NCBI RefSeq assembly: GCF_000155475.1
Contig: NZ_DS990391.1
Coordinates: 631,318-695,317 of the forward strand
Source of the DNA: Helicobacter cinaedi CCUG 18818 = ATCC BAA-847
GTDB taxonomy: Bacteria > Campylobacterota > Campylobacteria > Campylobacterales > Helicobacteraceae
Reading direction: 5' to 3'
Length of the DNA: 64,000 nt
Position 1 is the stretch's first letter; each line of letters opens with the position of its first letter. This document shows, in pieces, positions 19,144 to 28,813 of the stretch. Under the pieces are notes generated by a model, which worked only from the letters and a program-made list of their open reading frames with translations, did not search any database and was not told where the DNA came from. The position numbers were made by a program, and so were the translations under genes.

Positions 19144-20401
19144 TGCAAGGCTCTTTTTGAAGTGGCATTTGCTCTAAAAGCTCTATGAGCGTATCGCGGA
19201 TTTTTTGGACATTTTGATTGAGATTTAGCTCCAAAGCAGCGATGTGGGAATTTTGCTTCTTTGTGCTTATCTCTTCTGTGCTTAGGGCATTTAGGGCGTG
19301 AGCCATAGAATCTAGGCTAAAATCACTTGAGATAATGGCGTTATCATATTTTTCCGTAATGCTTTGCAAACTCTCAATGGGTGGCAAAAACAAGGCTAAA
19401 CGCGATTGAATATATTCAAAAAATTTATTTGGGATTGTGGCAAAGAGATTGTGATTGTGCTGTGGAATGTATATAAAACCTATGTCATAATCATTCCCAA
19501 ATGGCACTATTTGCTCCAAACTCACCGCGGGCAATACCCTGACATTACACCCCTGCTTTTGTAGCCTTAAAATGGCAGATTCTATCTTTTTACGATAAGG
19601 CTTTGTCCCACCTGTGAAAATAAAGTCCATACAAAACCGCTTATCAAGCTTTTGACACAAATAAATAATCTTATGAATATCGCGGTTTTTGTTTAACGCT
19701 CCGTGGTAGAGAATCTTAACCTTTTGGGGATTTGTGGGTGTGGGCTTAAGCTCATAATATGGGGGCAGTGAGAGTAAAAGCTCGGCTTTTAAGCCAAAAT
19801 GTGTGCTGTATAGCTCACAAAATCGTGGCGATACGCTAAAGATTCTATCCGCCCTTTTAGCATAAGTTTCGCATAAATAAGTGTTAAATGCCTTAAAAAG
19901 TAGCCGCCAACGCAGTGAGCTTGTATTTTGCAATGGATAAAACTCCCTTGCGTCAAAGATAACGCGTGTAGATTGTGCTTCCTGCCTGTTGCTTTTAGAA
20001 TCTAGCCGTTTAGAATCTTCTCGCTTAGAATCTAGTCCCGCAAACAGCACCGGCAAAAGTAATAAATCGTGGCAGATAATCACATCATACCTATGCGTTT
20101 TGATATGCTCCTTTACCACAAGGCGATTTTTGATAAAGCTTAGTCTATCCCACCGCCCACACATCACATCAAGCCATAATCGTAGCTCACCAAAAAAATT
20201 TCGCTTTTTATAGTAAGGATAGCTAAAGGTCGCAATATGTGGAATCTTAGGCATAGCACTGCCATCTTCATTATCAATCCCCATAACGCTTACTTCATAC
20301 TTGCCCTGCTTTATCTCATCTTTGAGTGCTTCTAAGATTCTCATAGGACGCGGACAGGTTGAGATATTTGCCGCCGCTAGAATGAGAATATGCCTTTTCA
20401 T
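19133..20401 (-). CDS. Glycosyltransferase, GT-B fold (group 1 type)
   Basis: 422 residues. It starts MKRHILILAAANISTCPRPMRILEAL, the nucleotide-sugar side of a GT-B fold, with RYDVIICHDLLLLPV in the N-domain. The C-domain has PQKVKILYHGALNKNRDIHKII and EQIVPFGNDYDIGFIY...NKFFEYIQSRLALFLP, the typical donor-binding end. A short hydrophilic insert at about 125-145 (LDSKREDSKRLDSKSNRQE) is encoded by three close copies of the AGAATCT word and interrupts the N-domain, probably in a loop. It lies 24 bp after another glycosyltransferase-like gene in the same direction, so the two probably modify the same surface glycan or protein. Confidence 0.82.
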   Translation of the reverse strand: MKRHILILAAANISTCPRPMRILEALKDEIKQGKYEVSVMGIDNEDGSAMPKIPHIATFSYPYYKKRNFFGELRLWLDVMCGRWDRLSFIKNRLVVKEHIKTHRYDVIICHDLLLLPVLFAGLDSKREDSKRLDSKSNRQEAQSTRVIFDAREFYPLQNTSSLRWRLLFKAFNTYLCETYAKRADRIFSVSPRFCELYSTHFGLKAELLLSLPPYYELKPTPTNPQKVKILYHGALNKNRDIHKIIYLCQKLDKRFCMDFIFTGGTKPYRKKIESAILRLQKQGCNVRVLPAVSLEQIVPFGNDYDIGFIYIPQHNHNLFATIPNKFFEYIQSRLALFLPPIESLQSITEKYDNAIISSDFSLDSMAHALNALSTEEISTKKQNSHIAALELNLNQNVQKIRDTLIELLEQMPLQKEPCTIQ

Positions 20402-20425
20402 ATATTTTTGGTTTTGCTTATCGCT

Positions 20426-22726
20426 TTAGCTTTGAGTTTGCGTAATGGCGTCCATAAATGCCAAGATTCCTTCATACTCTTTCATCTCATCGCCCACTGC
20501 CCTAGCCTTTGCCCCAAGCTCTCTAAGATTCTCAATATATGCCCTATCCCCTGATACAAAATGCTCTAAAAGTGCTGTTGCTTTTTCTACATACTCTTTG
20601 AGCGAAAAGGCAAGGAGAGGGAGTTGGGATTCTTTAATAAGTGCAAATGCATTATCAAAGTCCGCCCGTGTTTTAAGTGAGCCATCTTTATTAGGGATAC
20701 TCTGCCAAGCTTTAAGTGAGGTTTGAATGCCTTCAATGCGTTGCTCTTGTGGAATCTTACTTAAAGCGATACTTAGCCCACCTTTTGCCACATATTCTAT
20801 GCGACTTTCGCCCTGTTCAAGCGGAAAGCTATCAAGCCATATATCAATGATATGCCCATAGATTCCACTATCTATATAGCCTGTGAAATGCATCCTTTGT
20901 AAAAATGCTTGAGCCTCTGCCTCTTGTGTAAAACAGCTTGTGATACACTCGCTTATAAGGCTTTCATTCCCCCCACCACAGGCTAGATAAATGCTTTGCG
21001 GATAGCGTTGCATTATCTCAATCACGCATTGCCAATATTCCTTAGAGTTGAGCTTTGTTAATCGCCCGATACTCCCTAAAATCACGCTATCTTGTGGAAA
21101 CTCACTGCGGATTTGAGCGATTTTTTCTTTAGCTTGTGAATCTAGCTCGGGATTATAGAATCGCTCTAGCATTTTCACCGGCACACCATAAAACTCATAG
21201 CCCTCGTGAGAAATATGGCGTTTATTTTGACAAATATGTGTCATTTTAGAATCTACACAAGGCACATCATAGACAAAATTCCCGTGGGAATAATAAATCT
21301 GGCTCTTTGCACTGCGTGAAGCAAGGATAAAATCGCTTATACCATAGCCATTATTTGGGCTAAGGAGAATACTGATATTATCGGTATTTAACGCCTCTTT
21401 GATAGCAAGGGCTTTTTGCAAGTGGGAGTTATAAAAGCCTTGCGTATGAAAGCCTGATACTACATCAATCACAGGAATGCCAAGATTCTCATAAGATTGC
21501 ACGATTTTTTCATCATCTACACTTTTTTCAAATAGCTTCATCGCATAGATTCTTATCTCATAACGCTCCTTAAAGGCTTGATTGCTTAAAAGGTTGCTTA
21601 AAAGGCTAAATTCCACTTTATAAGGGGAATTTGCAACCAGCCTATCACGCAAGATTCCTATGCGGATTTTATCCGTTGGCTGATGATTTGATACGCCATA
21701 AATGCCTTGATTTTTGGCAAAGCTCTCATAATGCCTAACTGCCACCCTATCAATATCCTTACAAAATCTAGCCCATTGCTCCTGCGTGTGAAAGTTATTC
21801 CCACATAGATGATACATAAAAAACTGCATATACATCGCCTCATCAATGCCCTCTATGCTACCTTTCTCAAGCATAGTATAAAACAGCTCTTTCCACACTT
21901 CATAGAGTTCTAGCCACGCGTGATGATTAAAAAAATGTGAAACATTCCAAAAACAATGCAGTTGCCAATTTAAAATACTGCGTCTGCGTTGGCTAGGGTA
22001 GGCAAAATATACTTCTTTGTTAAGTTGATTTTTTAGGGCATTAAGCATTATTGACATATCTACACCTAGATTCTCAAAATGCTTGATTATAAAATTTGCG
22101 TGTTCTAGTGAAAGCGGAAGGTTTATATCCACAAGGCAGATAAGTGAAATATATTCAAGTATAAGCCTATCAAAATTGCCCATATCTCGCAGAATTTTCG
22201 CCACCATATACAGCTCAATAAACAAAAGATTTTCAACATCGCTATTACCATCAACAAATAGGCTTTTTTGTGCCATTGTGATAAACACATCAAAACGCGT
22301 ATCTTGTGATATATTCTCAAACTTTGTATATGTAGAAATATGCGTAAAAAGCAAAAGAGAGAGATACTCCACCCCACACAACACCCCCTGTGTCAGCAAA
22401 GTATAGATTCTCTCCCGCAAAAGCGTGATAAGCTCGGCTAATACAATCCTGCCATTTGAATGATTTGCAAGGAGCTTTATATCTGTATGCGTAAGGGAGC
22501 TAAATTCTTGCATAAGGGAATCTAAATGGGCTTTTGTAGAATCTTGCTGTATTGAAGCGATAATGATATGCAAAAACTCCATAAGCCTATCAAGCCGCTC
22601 TGTCTCATTTTGCTGTGTTTGGCGTGGCTCTATATTACTTGGCGTGGAATGTGGGGAGCTAGAATCTTGTGTTGCAAAATGGGCTTTTGTAGATTCTGCG
22701 GAATTGTGAGAGATGTGCTTTTTCAT
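20426..22726 (-). CDS. Large glycosyltransferase-like protein (GT41/HMW1C-like C-terminal half)
   Basis: 766 residues. The first ~45 are low-complexity (S, T, Q, H rich). Residues about 45-330 are helical with no clear motif. From about 345 (KIRIGILRDRLVANSPYKVEF) the fold looks like a GT-B glycosyltransferase: IYYSHGNFVYD, GSIGRLTKLNSKEYWQ (about 545-560), YLACGGGNESL, MHFTGYIDSGIYGHIIDIWLDSFP and GESRIEYVAKGG. These recall soluble HMW1C/O-GlcNAc-transferase-type enzymes, which glycosylate adhesin or flagellar proteins in the cytoplasm. Acceptor and donor are unknown. There are no membrane segments. Confidence 0.6.
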   Translation of the reverse strand: MKKHISHNSAESTKAHFATQDSSSPHSTPSNIEPRQTQQNETERLDRLMEFLHIIIASIQQDSTKAHLDSLMQEFSSLTHTDIKLLANHSNGRIVLAELITLLRERIYTLLTQGVLCGVEYLSLLLFTHISTYTKFENISQDTRFDVFITMAQKSLFVDGNSDVENLLFIELYMVAKILRDMGNFDRLILEYISLICLVDINLPLSLEHANFIIKHFENLGVDMSIMLNALKNQLNKEVYFAYPSQRRRSILNWQLHCFWNVSHFFNHHAWLELYEVWKELFYTMLEKGSIEGIDEAMYMQFFMYHLCGNNFHTQEQWARFCKDIDRVAVRHYESFAKNQGIYGVSNHQPTDKIRIGILRDRLVANSPYKVEFSLLSNLLSNQAFKERYEIRIYAMKLFEKSVDDEKIVQSYENLGIPVIDVVSGFHTQGFYNSHLQKALAIKEALNTDNISILLSPNNGYGISDFILASRSAKSQIYYSHGNFVYDVPCVDSKMTHICQNKRHISHEGYEFYGVPVKMLERFYNPELDSQAKEKIAQIRSEFPQDSVILGSIGRLTKLNSKEYWQCVIEIMQRYPQSIYLACGGGNESLISECITSCFTQEAEAQAFLQRMHFTGYIDSGIYGHIIDIWLDSFPLEQGESRIEYVAKGGLSIALSKIPQEQRIEGIQTSLKAWQSIPNKDGSLKTRADFDNAFALIKESQLPLLAFSLKEYVEKATALLEHFVSGDRAYIENLRELGAKARAVGDEMKEYEGILAFMDAITQTQS

Positions 22727-22812
22727 TCTTTAGCCCCTATGTCTTAAAATCCTTACTCTTTATCGCCACTTGATATTGTAAAGTTTTGCTTTATGTATCC
22801 GTGCCTTCATTG

Positions 22813-23688
22813 CTACATATTAGATTCTATATTTTCTTGTGGCTCTTTTTGTGAATCTTGGGGCTGATTGCTGTGAATCTCATCTTGTAAGAGATGAAGC
22901 TGTGGAGTTTCCCTATCAATAATCCACACATAAGAAAGCTCACCCAAACTTGCATAGGGCTTAACCTCAACGCTCAAATATCCATAATTTTCACGCACAT
23001 TTTCCACCACACCCACAGGAATATTTTCCAAAAAGATTCCATCAAGTCCGCTTGTAAAGACCCTATCCCCTTTATGAATCTCAGTCCAGGGGATATAATC
23101 CACAAGCAAATTTCCACCTGAAGAGCCAGAGACTATCCCCATAACCCGATTCTGCCCAATATACACATCATAGTTACAATTCGCATTGCCGTTCAAAAAG
23201 CCCTCAACGCGTCCATTCTGCACCACTGCTACACCAAGGGCTGCATTATCTTTTACTATGCCAAAGATTCTATCTTCCAACGCCTCGCTCTTGCGATAGT
23301 TTGAGAGATTTGTATCAAGCCATACTCTATCTTTTTCCCCAAGCGTGGCAAAGGATATAATTCTAGCTAAGTGAAAATCACTCAAGCCGTGGATAAAGCC
23401 ATCTTGTCCCACAATTTTTTGATATTTAACAAGTTCGTTTTTGAGATTTTGATTTTCAAGGGAAAGTTTGTCGTAGTCTTGAAGCTTTTGATTTAAAGAT
23501 TCTATCTGTGCGGCTTGATCAAAATGCCTATTGTAGGTATCAGCTATGCTCTCCCCTGTGTTTAAAAAGAAAGTTTTAATATAATCGCTCACACCTAAAA
23601 TCTTTGCCTGAATCCCCCTATCCACCTCCATAAGCACCAAAATAGAAGCAATAAAGATAATCCCAAAGACAAGGATTTTATACCGCAT
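22813..23688 (-). CDS. mreC: Rod shape-determining protein MreC
   Basis: 291 residues: one N-terminal membrane helix (about 4-21), a periplasmic coiled coil (about 60-95, IESLNQKLQDYDKLSLENQNLKNE region) and two beta domains. With MreB and elongasome enzymes it positions lateral wall synthesis. The last ~25 residues are Q/S/E rich and include AGATTCT-encoded residues. It follows mreB by 8 bp, so it is in the same operon. Confidence 0.95.
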   Translation of the reverse strand: MRYKILVFGIIFIASILVLMEVDRGIQAKILGVSDYIKTFFLNTGESIADTYNRHFDQAAQIESLNQKLQDYDKLSLENQNLKNELVKYQKIVGQDGFIHGLSDFHLARIISFATLGEKDRVWLDTNLSNYRKSEALEDRIFGIVKDNAALGVAVVQNGRVEGFLNGNANCNYDVYIGQNRVMGIVSGSSGGNLLVDYIPWTEIHKGDRVFTSGLDGIFLENIPVGVVENVRENYGYLSVEVKPYASLGELSYVWIIDRETPQLHLLQDEIHSNQPQDSQKEPQENIESNM

Positions 23689-23696
23689 AATCCGCC

Positions 23697-24731
23697 TTAG
23701 TCAAAAGCAAGTTGCGTAAGTAGGTCTAAATCCTCCATTGCCTTACCTGTGCCTTTTGCCACACAAAGCAAAGGCTCTTCGCCCACATACACAGGCAATC
23801 GTACAATGTCTGAAAGATACTTATCAAGTCCGCGTATCAACGCACCGCCACCGGTTAGCACAATGCCATTTTCCACAATATCTCCTGCCAAGTCTGGCGG
23901 CATAGATTCAAGCACAGATTTAAGTGCATTGCTTATCTCTCGCAATTGATCTTTCATCGCCTCTCTCACATCTTCGCTTGTTAGCTCAATAGTGTTGAGT
24001 AAGCCACTCACCTGATCGCGTCCTCTCACCTGCATTACAAGGGGCTTTTCCATAGGGGAAGCAGAGCCAATTTCAATTTTTATCTCTTCACCCGTTCGCT
24101 CCCCAATTAAGAGATTAAATTTCTTTCTCACATAATCCATTACCGCCACATCAAGCTTATCTCCGGCAACCTTGATTGACTTGCTTATCACCAAACCACC
24201 AAGTGAGATAACGCCAATTTCTGTTGTCCCACCGCCGATGTCAATCACCAAATTCCCTTTAGATTCTTGAATCTGCAATCCCGCTCCAATAGCCGCTGCC
24301 ATAGGCTCTTCTATCAAAAATACTTCTCTAGCCCCAGCACTCATTGCCGATTCTTTTACCGCCTTTTTTTCCACACCGGTTAAGCCATAAGGGACACAGA
24401 CCATAATGCGAGGACGGATAAGGCTTTTTCTTTTATGAGCTTTCTCAATAAAATAGCGAATCATCTTTTCTGTCATATCAAAATCCGCTATAACGCCATC
24501 TTTCATCGGGCGAATGGCTTGGATTCCATCTGGCGTTTTCCCTAGCATATCCTTAGCCTCTTTTCCCACAGCAAGAATCTTGCCTGTGCTAAACCTGTCT
24601 GCCTGCACCGCAACCACAGAGGGTTCATTGATGATGATACCCTCTCCCTTAACCAAAACCAAAGTGTTTGCTGTCCCTAAATCAATTGCAATGTCTTTGG
24701 AAAAAGTCCCAATGAGTCTGTCCATCAACAT
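23697..24731 (-). CDS. mreB: Actin-like cell-shape protein MreB
   Basis: 344 residues with the actin-fold phosphate loops: DLGTANTLV (about 17-25), DIGGGTTEIGVIS (about 166-178) and LTGGGALIRG (about 293-302). It polymerises on the inner membrane and guides wall growth. It begins behind a GGAG site. Its own -10 box lies at 24767-24772, which separates it from clpX upstream. Confidence 0.98.
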   Translation of the reverse strand: MLMDRLIGTFSKDIAIDLGTANTLVLVKGEGIIINEPSVVAVQADRFSTGKILAVGKEAKDMLGKTPDGIQAIRPMKDGVIADFDMTEKMIRYFIEKAHKRKSLIRPRIMVCVPYGLTGVEKKAVKESAMSAGAREVFLIEEPMAAAIGAGLQIQESKGNLVIDIGGGTTEIGVISLGGLVISKSIKVAGDKLDVAVMDYVRKKFNLLIGERTGEEIKIEIGSASPMEKPLVMQVRGRDQVSGLLNTIELTSEDVREAMKDQLREISNALKSVLESMPPDLAGDIVENGIVLTGGGALIRGLDKYLSDIVRLPVYVGEEPLLCVAKGTGKAMEDLDLLTQLAFD

Positions 24732-24766
24732 AAAAACTCCTTAAAATTTTGCAAAATTTTGTGGCG

Positions 24767-24772
24767 ATTATA
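24767..24772 (-). promoter_or_regulatory. TATAAT -10 box of the mreB-mreC operon
   Basis: Perfect TATAAT on the minus strand, 35 bp upstream of the mreB start codon; it lies in the 80-bp gap after clpX. Confidence 0.6.
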
Positions 24773-24811
24773 CTCTTTAACACCTTTGCTTAAGCTTTTA
24801 TTTTTCTTAAT

Positions 24812-26095
24812 TTAAGCTCCTTTTTGCAGATTCTTTCTTTTTTTTACCATAAGTGGGGCTTGTTTATCTGTAATACACTCTTTTGAAATGCTAATCTCAT
24901 AGCCCTCAAGCTCTGGCAATTCATACATTAAATCAATCATCGCTTCTTCCATAATCGCTCTTAAGCCCCTAGCTCCCGTTTTCCTACTGATAGCAAGCTC
25001 CGCAATCGCCTCAATCGCCCCTTTGTCAAATTTCAAATTCGCACCATCAAGCTCAAAAATCTTTTGATACTGCTTCACAAGTGCATTTTTTGGCTTTGTG
25101 AGAATCTCAACCATTGCTTCTTTGGTAATAGGGGATAATGTGCTTATCATATGCAATCGTCCAATGAGTTCAGGAATAAGCCCATAGCTTATAAGATCAT
25201 CAGGCTCAACATACTCTAATAATGCACTCTCTTCACTCTTACCCTTTTTCTCCCCGTGGAATCCAAGCACATTGCCACCTAAACGCCTTTTAATAATATC
25301 GCTCAAGCCATCAAATGCCCCGCCACACACAAACAAAATATCTTTTGTATCAATTTGTATAAAATCTTGATTTGGGTGCTTTCTACCCCCTTTTGGTGGA
25401 ATATTCACCACACTACCTTCTATAATCTTAAGCAATGCCTGCTGCACACCTTCACCAGAAACATCACGCGTAATAGAGCGATTTTCTGAAAGCCTTGAAA
25501 TCTTATCAATCTCATCAATAAACACAATACCTTTTTCTGCTTTTTTCACATCGCCATCAGCGGCTTGAAGCAAGCGTGTAAGGATATTTTCCACATCTTC
25601 GCCCACATATCCAGCTTCCGTCAAACTTGTAGCATCTGAAATAGCGATAGGAATATCTAAAAACTTTGCCAAAGTCTGTGCCATTAGCGTTTTTCCACTC
25701 CCTGTGGGACCGATGAGTAGAATATTTGATTTTGACAACTCTACTTCACGCAGAGCATTGCTTATTTGCTTTTCTCCTTGCAAGATACGCTTATAATGAT
25801 TATATACCGCCACAGAAAAGACCTTCTTAGCAGAATCCTGTCCTATCACATATTCATCAAGCCTTGCCTTTAGCTCTTTGGGACTTGGAGCCACCACATC
25901 AAAGCCCTTGTCCTCGCCATTTTGCCCATCATTTTGGGTATTTTCTGCCATATATTCATTGATGATTGTGTTGCCTGTTATCAAGCAGTTCTTACAAATA
26001 TACACTTCAGGTGTAACACCAGAGGCTATAACCGGATTATTAATGCTTTCTTTTGCTTTACAAAAACTACATTCTTTTACATTCATATCACTCAC
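24812..26095 (-). CDS. clpX: ATP-dependent protease ATPase subunit ClpX
   Basis: About 427 residues. The N-terminal C4 zinc finger is C.FC...(25 residues)...YICKNC. The AAA+ core has Walker [13 protein letters not shown], Walker [11 protein letters not shown] and sensor/pore segments including [10 protein letters not shown]; the RRLGGNV..FH region binds ClpP through the following loop. It unfolds tagged proteins for ClpP. I choose the GTG at 26095: an AAGGA lies 7 nt before it, whereas the nearby ATG at 26086 is 16 nt away. It overlaps the end of lpxA by 8 bp and is coupled to it. Confidence 0.95.
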   Translation of the reverse strand: MSDMNVKECSFCKAKESINNPVIASGVTPEVYICKNCLITGNTIINEYMAENTQNDGQNGEDKGFDVVAPSPKELKARLDEYVIGQDSAKKVFSVAVYNHYKRILQGEKQISNALREVELSKSNILLIGPTGSGKTLMAQTLAKFLDIPIAISDATSLTEAGYVGEDVENILTRLLQAADGDVKKAEKGIVFIDEIDKISRLSENRSITRDVSGEGVQQALLKIIEGSVVNIPPKGGRKHPNQDFIQIDTKDILFVCGGAFDGLSDIIKRRLGGNVLGFHGEKKGKSEESALLEYVEPDDLISYGLIPELIGRLHMISTLSPITKEAMVEILTKPKNALVKQYQKIFELDGANLKFDKGAIEAIAELAISRKTGARGLRAIMEEAMIDLMYELPELEGYEISISKECITDKQAPLMVKKRKNLQKGA

Positions 26096-26879
26096 TTTGT
26101 GTTCCTTTATTAAGAGGGATACCGCGTGTATTTGAGAGGATAAACTCACAAATAGAGCGGCTTATTGGGTTTGGATTCTTATCTAGCTCCTGCTGGGCTA
26201 GTTCGCGTATTGGGGCAGTATGTGAAAATAGAATCTTATACAAATGGCTAATCTCATCAATCTCTTCACGAGTAAAAAGCTTACGCATACGATGTTTGTT
26301 TAATCCTCTAATATAAGCCCTATTTCCTTCTGCAAGGCAATAAGGTGGCAAATCCTGCGTCAAAACAGAGCCTCCTGCAACCATACAGCCAGAGCCGATT
26401 TTAACAAACTGATGCACAGGTGTTAGTCCGCCAATATTCACATAGTCTCCAAGCTCCACGTGTCCACCGAGCGTAGCATTATTTGCCAAAATGCATTCAT
26501 TTCCAATCACGCAGTCGTGTGCAATATGCACATACGCCATAAAGAGATTCTTGTTGCCGATGATTGTTTTGCTATGTCCGCCGATCGTGCCGGGATTGAG
26601 CGTAGTAAATTCACGGATAAGATTCTCATCGCCAATAATGAGCTCTGTTTTTTCCCCTGCATATTTTAAATCTTGTGGTGGGACACCAACAGCGGCATTG
26701 TTAAAGACCTTATTGCCCCTGCCTAAAGTCGTCCAACCCGCAATATGCACATAATTGCCTATCACGCAATCATCGCCAATAACGACATTTTCATCAATAA
26801 TGCAAAACTCGCCAATAACGACATTTTTGCCTATTTTTGCACCCTCTTTTATAATGCTCGTTTTACCAATGTTACTCAT
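26088..26879 (-). CDS. lpxA: UDP-N-acetylglucosamine O-acyltransferase LpxA
   Basis: First step of lipid A synthesis: transfer of a 3-hydroxyacyl chain from ACP to UDP-GlcNAc. It has 263 residues with a left-handed parallel beta-helix built of hexapeptide repeats (residues about 1-190, e.g. [20 protein letters not shown]), the catalytic histidine segment [10 protein letters not shown] (about 120) and a helical C-terminal domain. It lies 11 bp after fabZ and overlaps clpX. Confidence 0.98.
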   Translation of the reverse strand: MSNIGKTSIIKEGAKIGKNVVIGEFCIIDENVVIGDDCVIGNYVHIAGWTTLGRGNKVFNNAAVGVPPQDLKYAGEKTELIIGDENLIREFTTLNPGTIGGHSKTIIGNKNLFMAYVHIAHDCVIGNECILANNATLGGHVELGDYVNIGGLTPVHQFVKIGSGCMVAGGSVLTQDLPPYCLAEGNRAYIRGLNKHRMRKLFTREEIDEISHLYKILFSHTAPIRELAQQELDKNPNPISRSICEFILSNTRGIPLNKGTQSE

Positions 26880-26890
26880 CTCTTCACCTC

Positions 26891-27382
26891 TTAGCTTTGG
26901 GCATCTGCAATCATCGCCTTGAGTTCAGCTTCAGATACAAGCTTATCATCAACAAAGGCTTTCGCTCCAAGCTGCCACACACTCCCTTTGTGCTTCAGCA
27001 CTTTGAGTTCATACACAAGTCTATCACCGGGCACCACGGGAATGCGGAATTTTACATTATCAATTGTCATAAAATATACAATCTTATTTTCAGCTTCAGC
27101 AACATTATCGCCAAACATACTTACAAATGCGAGTAGTCCACCCGCTTGAGCCATTCCCTCAATCTGCATAACACCCGGGTAAATGGGTTTGCTTGGAAAA
27201 TGCCCCAAAAATACCTCTTCATTAATCGTTACATTCTTATAAGCTTTAATGTAGCCATCTGGCTTTGTGTCATTACTATTACGGACAAGCTCCACCACCC
27301 TATCTACAAGCAGCATTGGATAGCGATGGGGCAGAATCTGACGGATCTTTTCAACATCCATTATTGGATTTTGTGTTTGCAT
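26891..27382 (-). CDS. fabZ: (3R)-hydroxyacyl-ACP dehydratase FabZ
   Basis: Dehydratase of fatty acid elongation. It has a hotdog fold of about 163 residues, with ILPHRYPMLLVDRV (about 15-28) and the active-site pair H in FLGHFPSKPIYPGV (about 62-75) and E in QIEGMAQAGG (about 77-86). The ATG at 27382 is chosen because AAGGAG lies 5 nt upstream; a GTG two codons earlier would sit on the ribosome site. First gene of fabZ-lpxA-clpX. Confidence 0.97.
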   Translation of the reverse strand: MQTQNPIMDVEKIRQILPHRYPMLLVDRVVELVRNSNDTKPDGYIKAYKNVTINEEVFLGHFPSKPIYPGVMQIEGMAQAGGLLAFVSMFGDNVAEAENKIVYFMTIDNVKFRIPVVPGDRLVYELKVLKHKGSVWQLGAKAFVDDKLVSEAELKAMIADAQS

Positions 27383-27429
27383 TGACACTCCTTTTTGTGA
27401 AAAATTATTCGCTATTCTACCAAATTTTT

Positions 27430-28560
27430 TTAATATGTGGCGATAGCAAAAATACTACTTTCTTGAAAATACGCATCAATAAAAAGCTTCAAACTCCGCT
27501 CTATATGAGAATCAATCACAATAATGGGATTAAGACTATCCGCTCCACATAGCAGCCCACGCAACATAAGCTCATCTTCATAAGGTGGCGGATTATACAC
27601 CATTTCTTGCGTGTTGGCATAGCTTGTTTTTAGTAAAAGATTGAGCGTTTGGATACTGATAAACACGCTATCATCGCGTTTAGCATAGCCCATTTGTATG
27701 CTTTGCATTTGAGAATGTATATCTTTGACATTTTGTTTGATATAAGTAATTGCCGCGGTTTTCACCATATTTTTGCCCCGAGATTGTGTAATCACATAAG
27801 AGCTTATGACTTTATCTCCATCAATACACACACTTCGCAAATTACGCCAAATAATCTTAGACTGCTTGTATAACGCATATTCCCTGCCCTGTGCTTCGCA
27901 CTCATCACGGATTTCAAATACACGCTTTCTTTGCTCATTGCTCCCGGGGGCGATTTGTTTGCCAATATTACTCATCAGTTCAAGGGCGATTTGTTTTTGT
28001 GAATCTCGCTGTTTTATCAACGCATACTGACAGCCACAATATGTTTGTTTATACAATCTATCTTTGTTTGCCAACTCACTTTGGGCTTGTGTGCCGCCAT
28101 TACTCCGCACATCAACCTTGATAAAATCCAGCCCATACCGCGAAGCAATCTCATCACCCTCTGCATAGAGAATCTGCTGCTCTTTTAATGGACTTGAAAG
28201 CAAGGTAGAAGTGAAAGATTCTATATTCATTTTATGAGCGACTTGAGCAGTTTTTTCTAATCGCATATCAAAACATTTCACACATCGCTCCCCTTTTTCT
28301 GGCTCATTTTCAAGCCCCTTAATATCAACAAACCACTTCTTTATCTCATATTCCCCTTCCAAAAGCGGAATATTGAGCATTTTACAGCTCCGCTCCACAT
28401 CAAGCAAACGCAAATCATACTCACTTTTTGGGTGGATATTTGGATTATAAAAATACCCAACCATTTCGTGTTGCGGATAAATCTTTCTTAGCTCACTCAA
28501 AAAATAATGACTATCAACAGAACAGCAAATATGCACGAGCATTTTTTGAAGCACACTCAT
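27430..28560 (-). CDS. queH: Epoxyqueuosine reductase QueH, long form
   Basis: QueH (formerly DUF208) performs the last step of tRNA queuosine synthesis and replaces QueG in many bacteria. The cluster- and zinc-type cysteines are visible: LVHICCSVDS (Cys 12-13), ERCVKCFDMRLE (about 90-101) and YCGCQYAL (about 173-180). The usual HICCAPC motif here lacks its third cysteine (CCSVDS). The protein (376 residues) is longer than the usual ~200-260; the C-terminal ~170 residues are unassigned. The start overlaps the stop of a 30-residue microORF by ATGA. Confidence 0.88.
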   Translation of the reverse strand: MSVLQKMLVHICCSVDSHYFLSELRKIYPQHEMVGYFYNPNIHPKSEYDLRLLDVERSCKMLNIPLLEGEYEIKKWFVDIKGLENEPEKGERCVKCFDMRLEKTAQVAHKMNIESFTSTLLSSPLKEQQILYAEGDEIASRYGLDFIKVDVRSNGGTQAQSELANKDRLYKQTYCGCQYALIKQRDSQKQIALELMSNIGKQIAPGSNEQRKRVFEIRDECEAQGREYALYKQSKIIWRNLRSVCIDGDKVISSYVITQSRGKNMVKTAAITYIKQNVKDIHSQMQSIQMGYAKRDDSVFISIQTLNLLLKTSYANTQEMVYNPPPYEDELMLRGLLCGADSLNPIIVIDSHIERSLKLFIDAYFQESSIFAIATY

Positions 28561-28649
28561 TTTCTATCCTTTGCCAAATACCAAAATGTCCCCACACCAA
28601 CAACCGCCACAACAGCCAAAAATAATATCAAAATAATATCAAGCTCCAT
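28557..28649 (-). CDS. 30-residue membrane microprotein translationally coupled to queH
   Basis: ATG at 28649, stop at 28557, preceded by an AAAGGA ribosome site 6 nt upstream. The peptide begins MELDIILILFLAVVAVVG, continues VGTFWYLAKDRK, and thus is one membrane helix with an acidic N-side and a basic C-terminus, oriented N-out/C-in by the positive-inside rule. The stop overlaps the queH ATG (ATGA). The ribosome site, coupling and clean helix argue for a real gene. The function is not known; it could be a small subunit of a membrane complex or a leader controlling queH. Confidence 0.65.
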   Translation of the reverse strand: MELDIILILFLAVVAVVGVGTFWYLAKDRK

Positions 28650-28727
28650 TTCTATCCTTTATCAAAAGTTTCATCATAAATCTAAGGGCGTATTATAGAA
28701 TCTCAAGCGACAAAACGCCATTCCACC

Positions 28728-28771
28728 ACTTAGATTCTAAATGTTTCATATGAAACATTTAGAATCTAAGT
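28728..28771. repeat. 44-bp perfect palindrome containing a parS-like core
   Basis: Two exact 22-bp arms with no loop, between rlmN and the queH microORF. The centre is TGTTTCATATGAAACA (28742-28757), which is the classical ParB-site consensus TGTTTCACGTGAAACA with CG replaced by TA. The outer part of each arm is the AGATTCTA word. It could also serve as a transcription terminator for the rlmN or queH side. Confidence 0.8.
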
Positions 28772-28813
28772 ATCCACACACAACTTTTCAAATCCTACCT
28801 ATAACAAACCATC

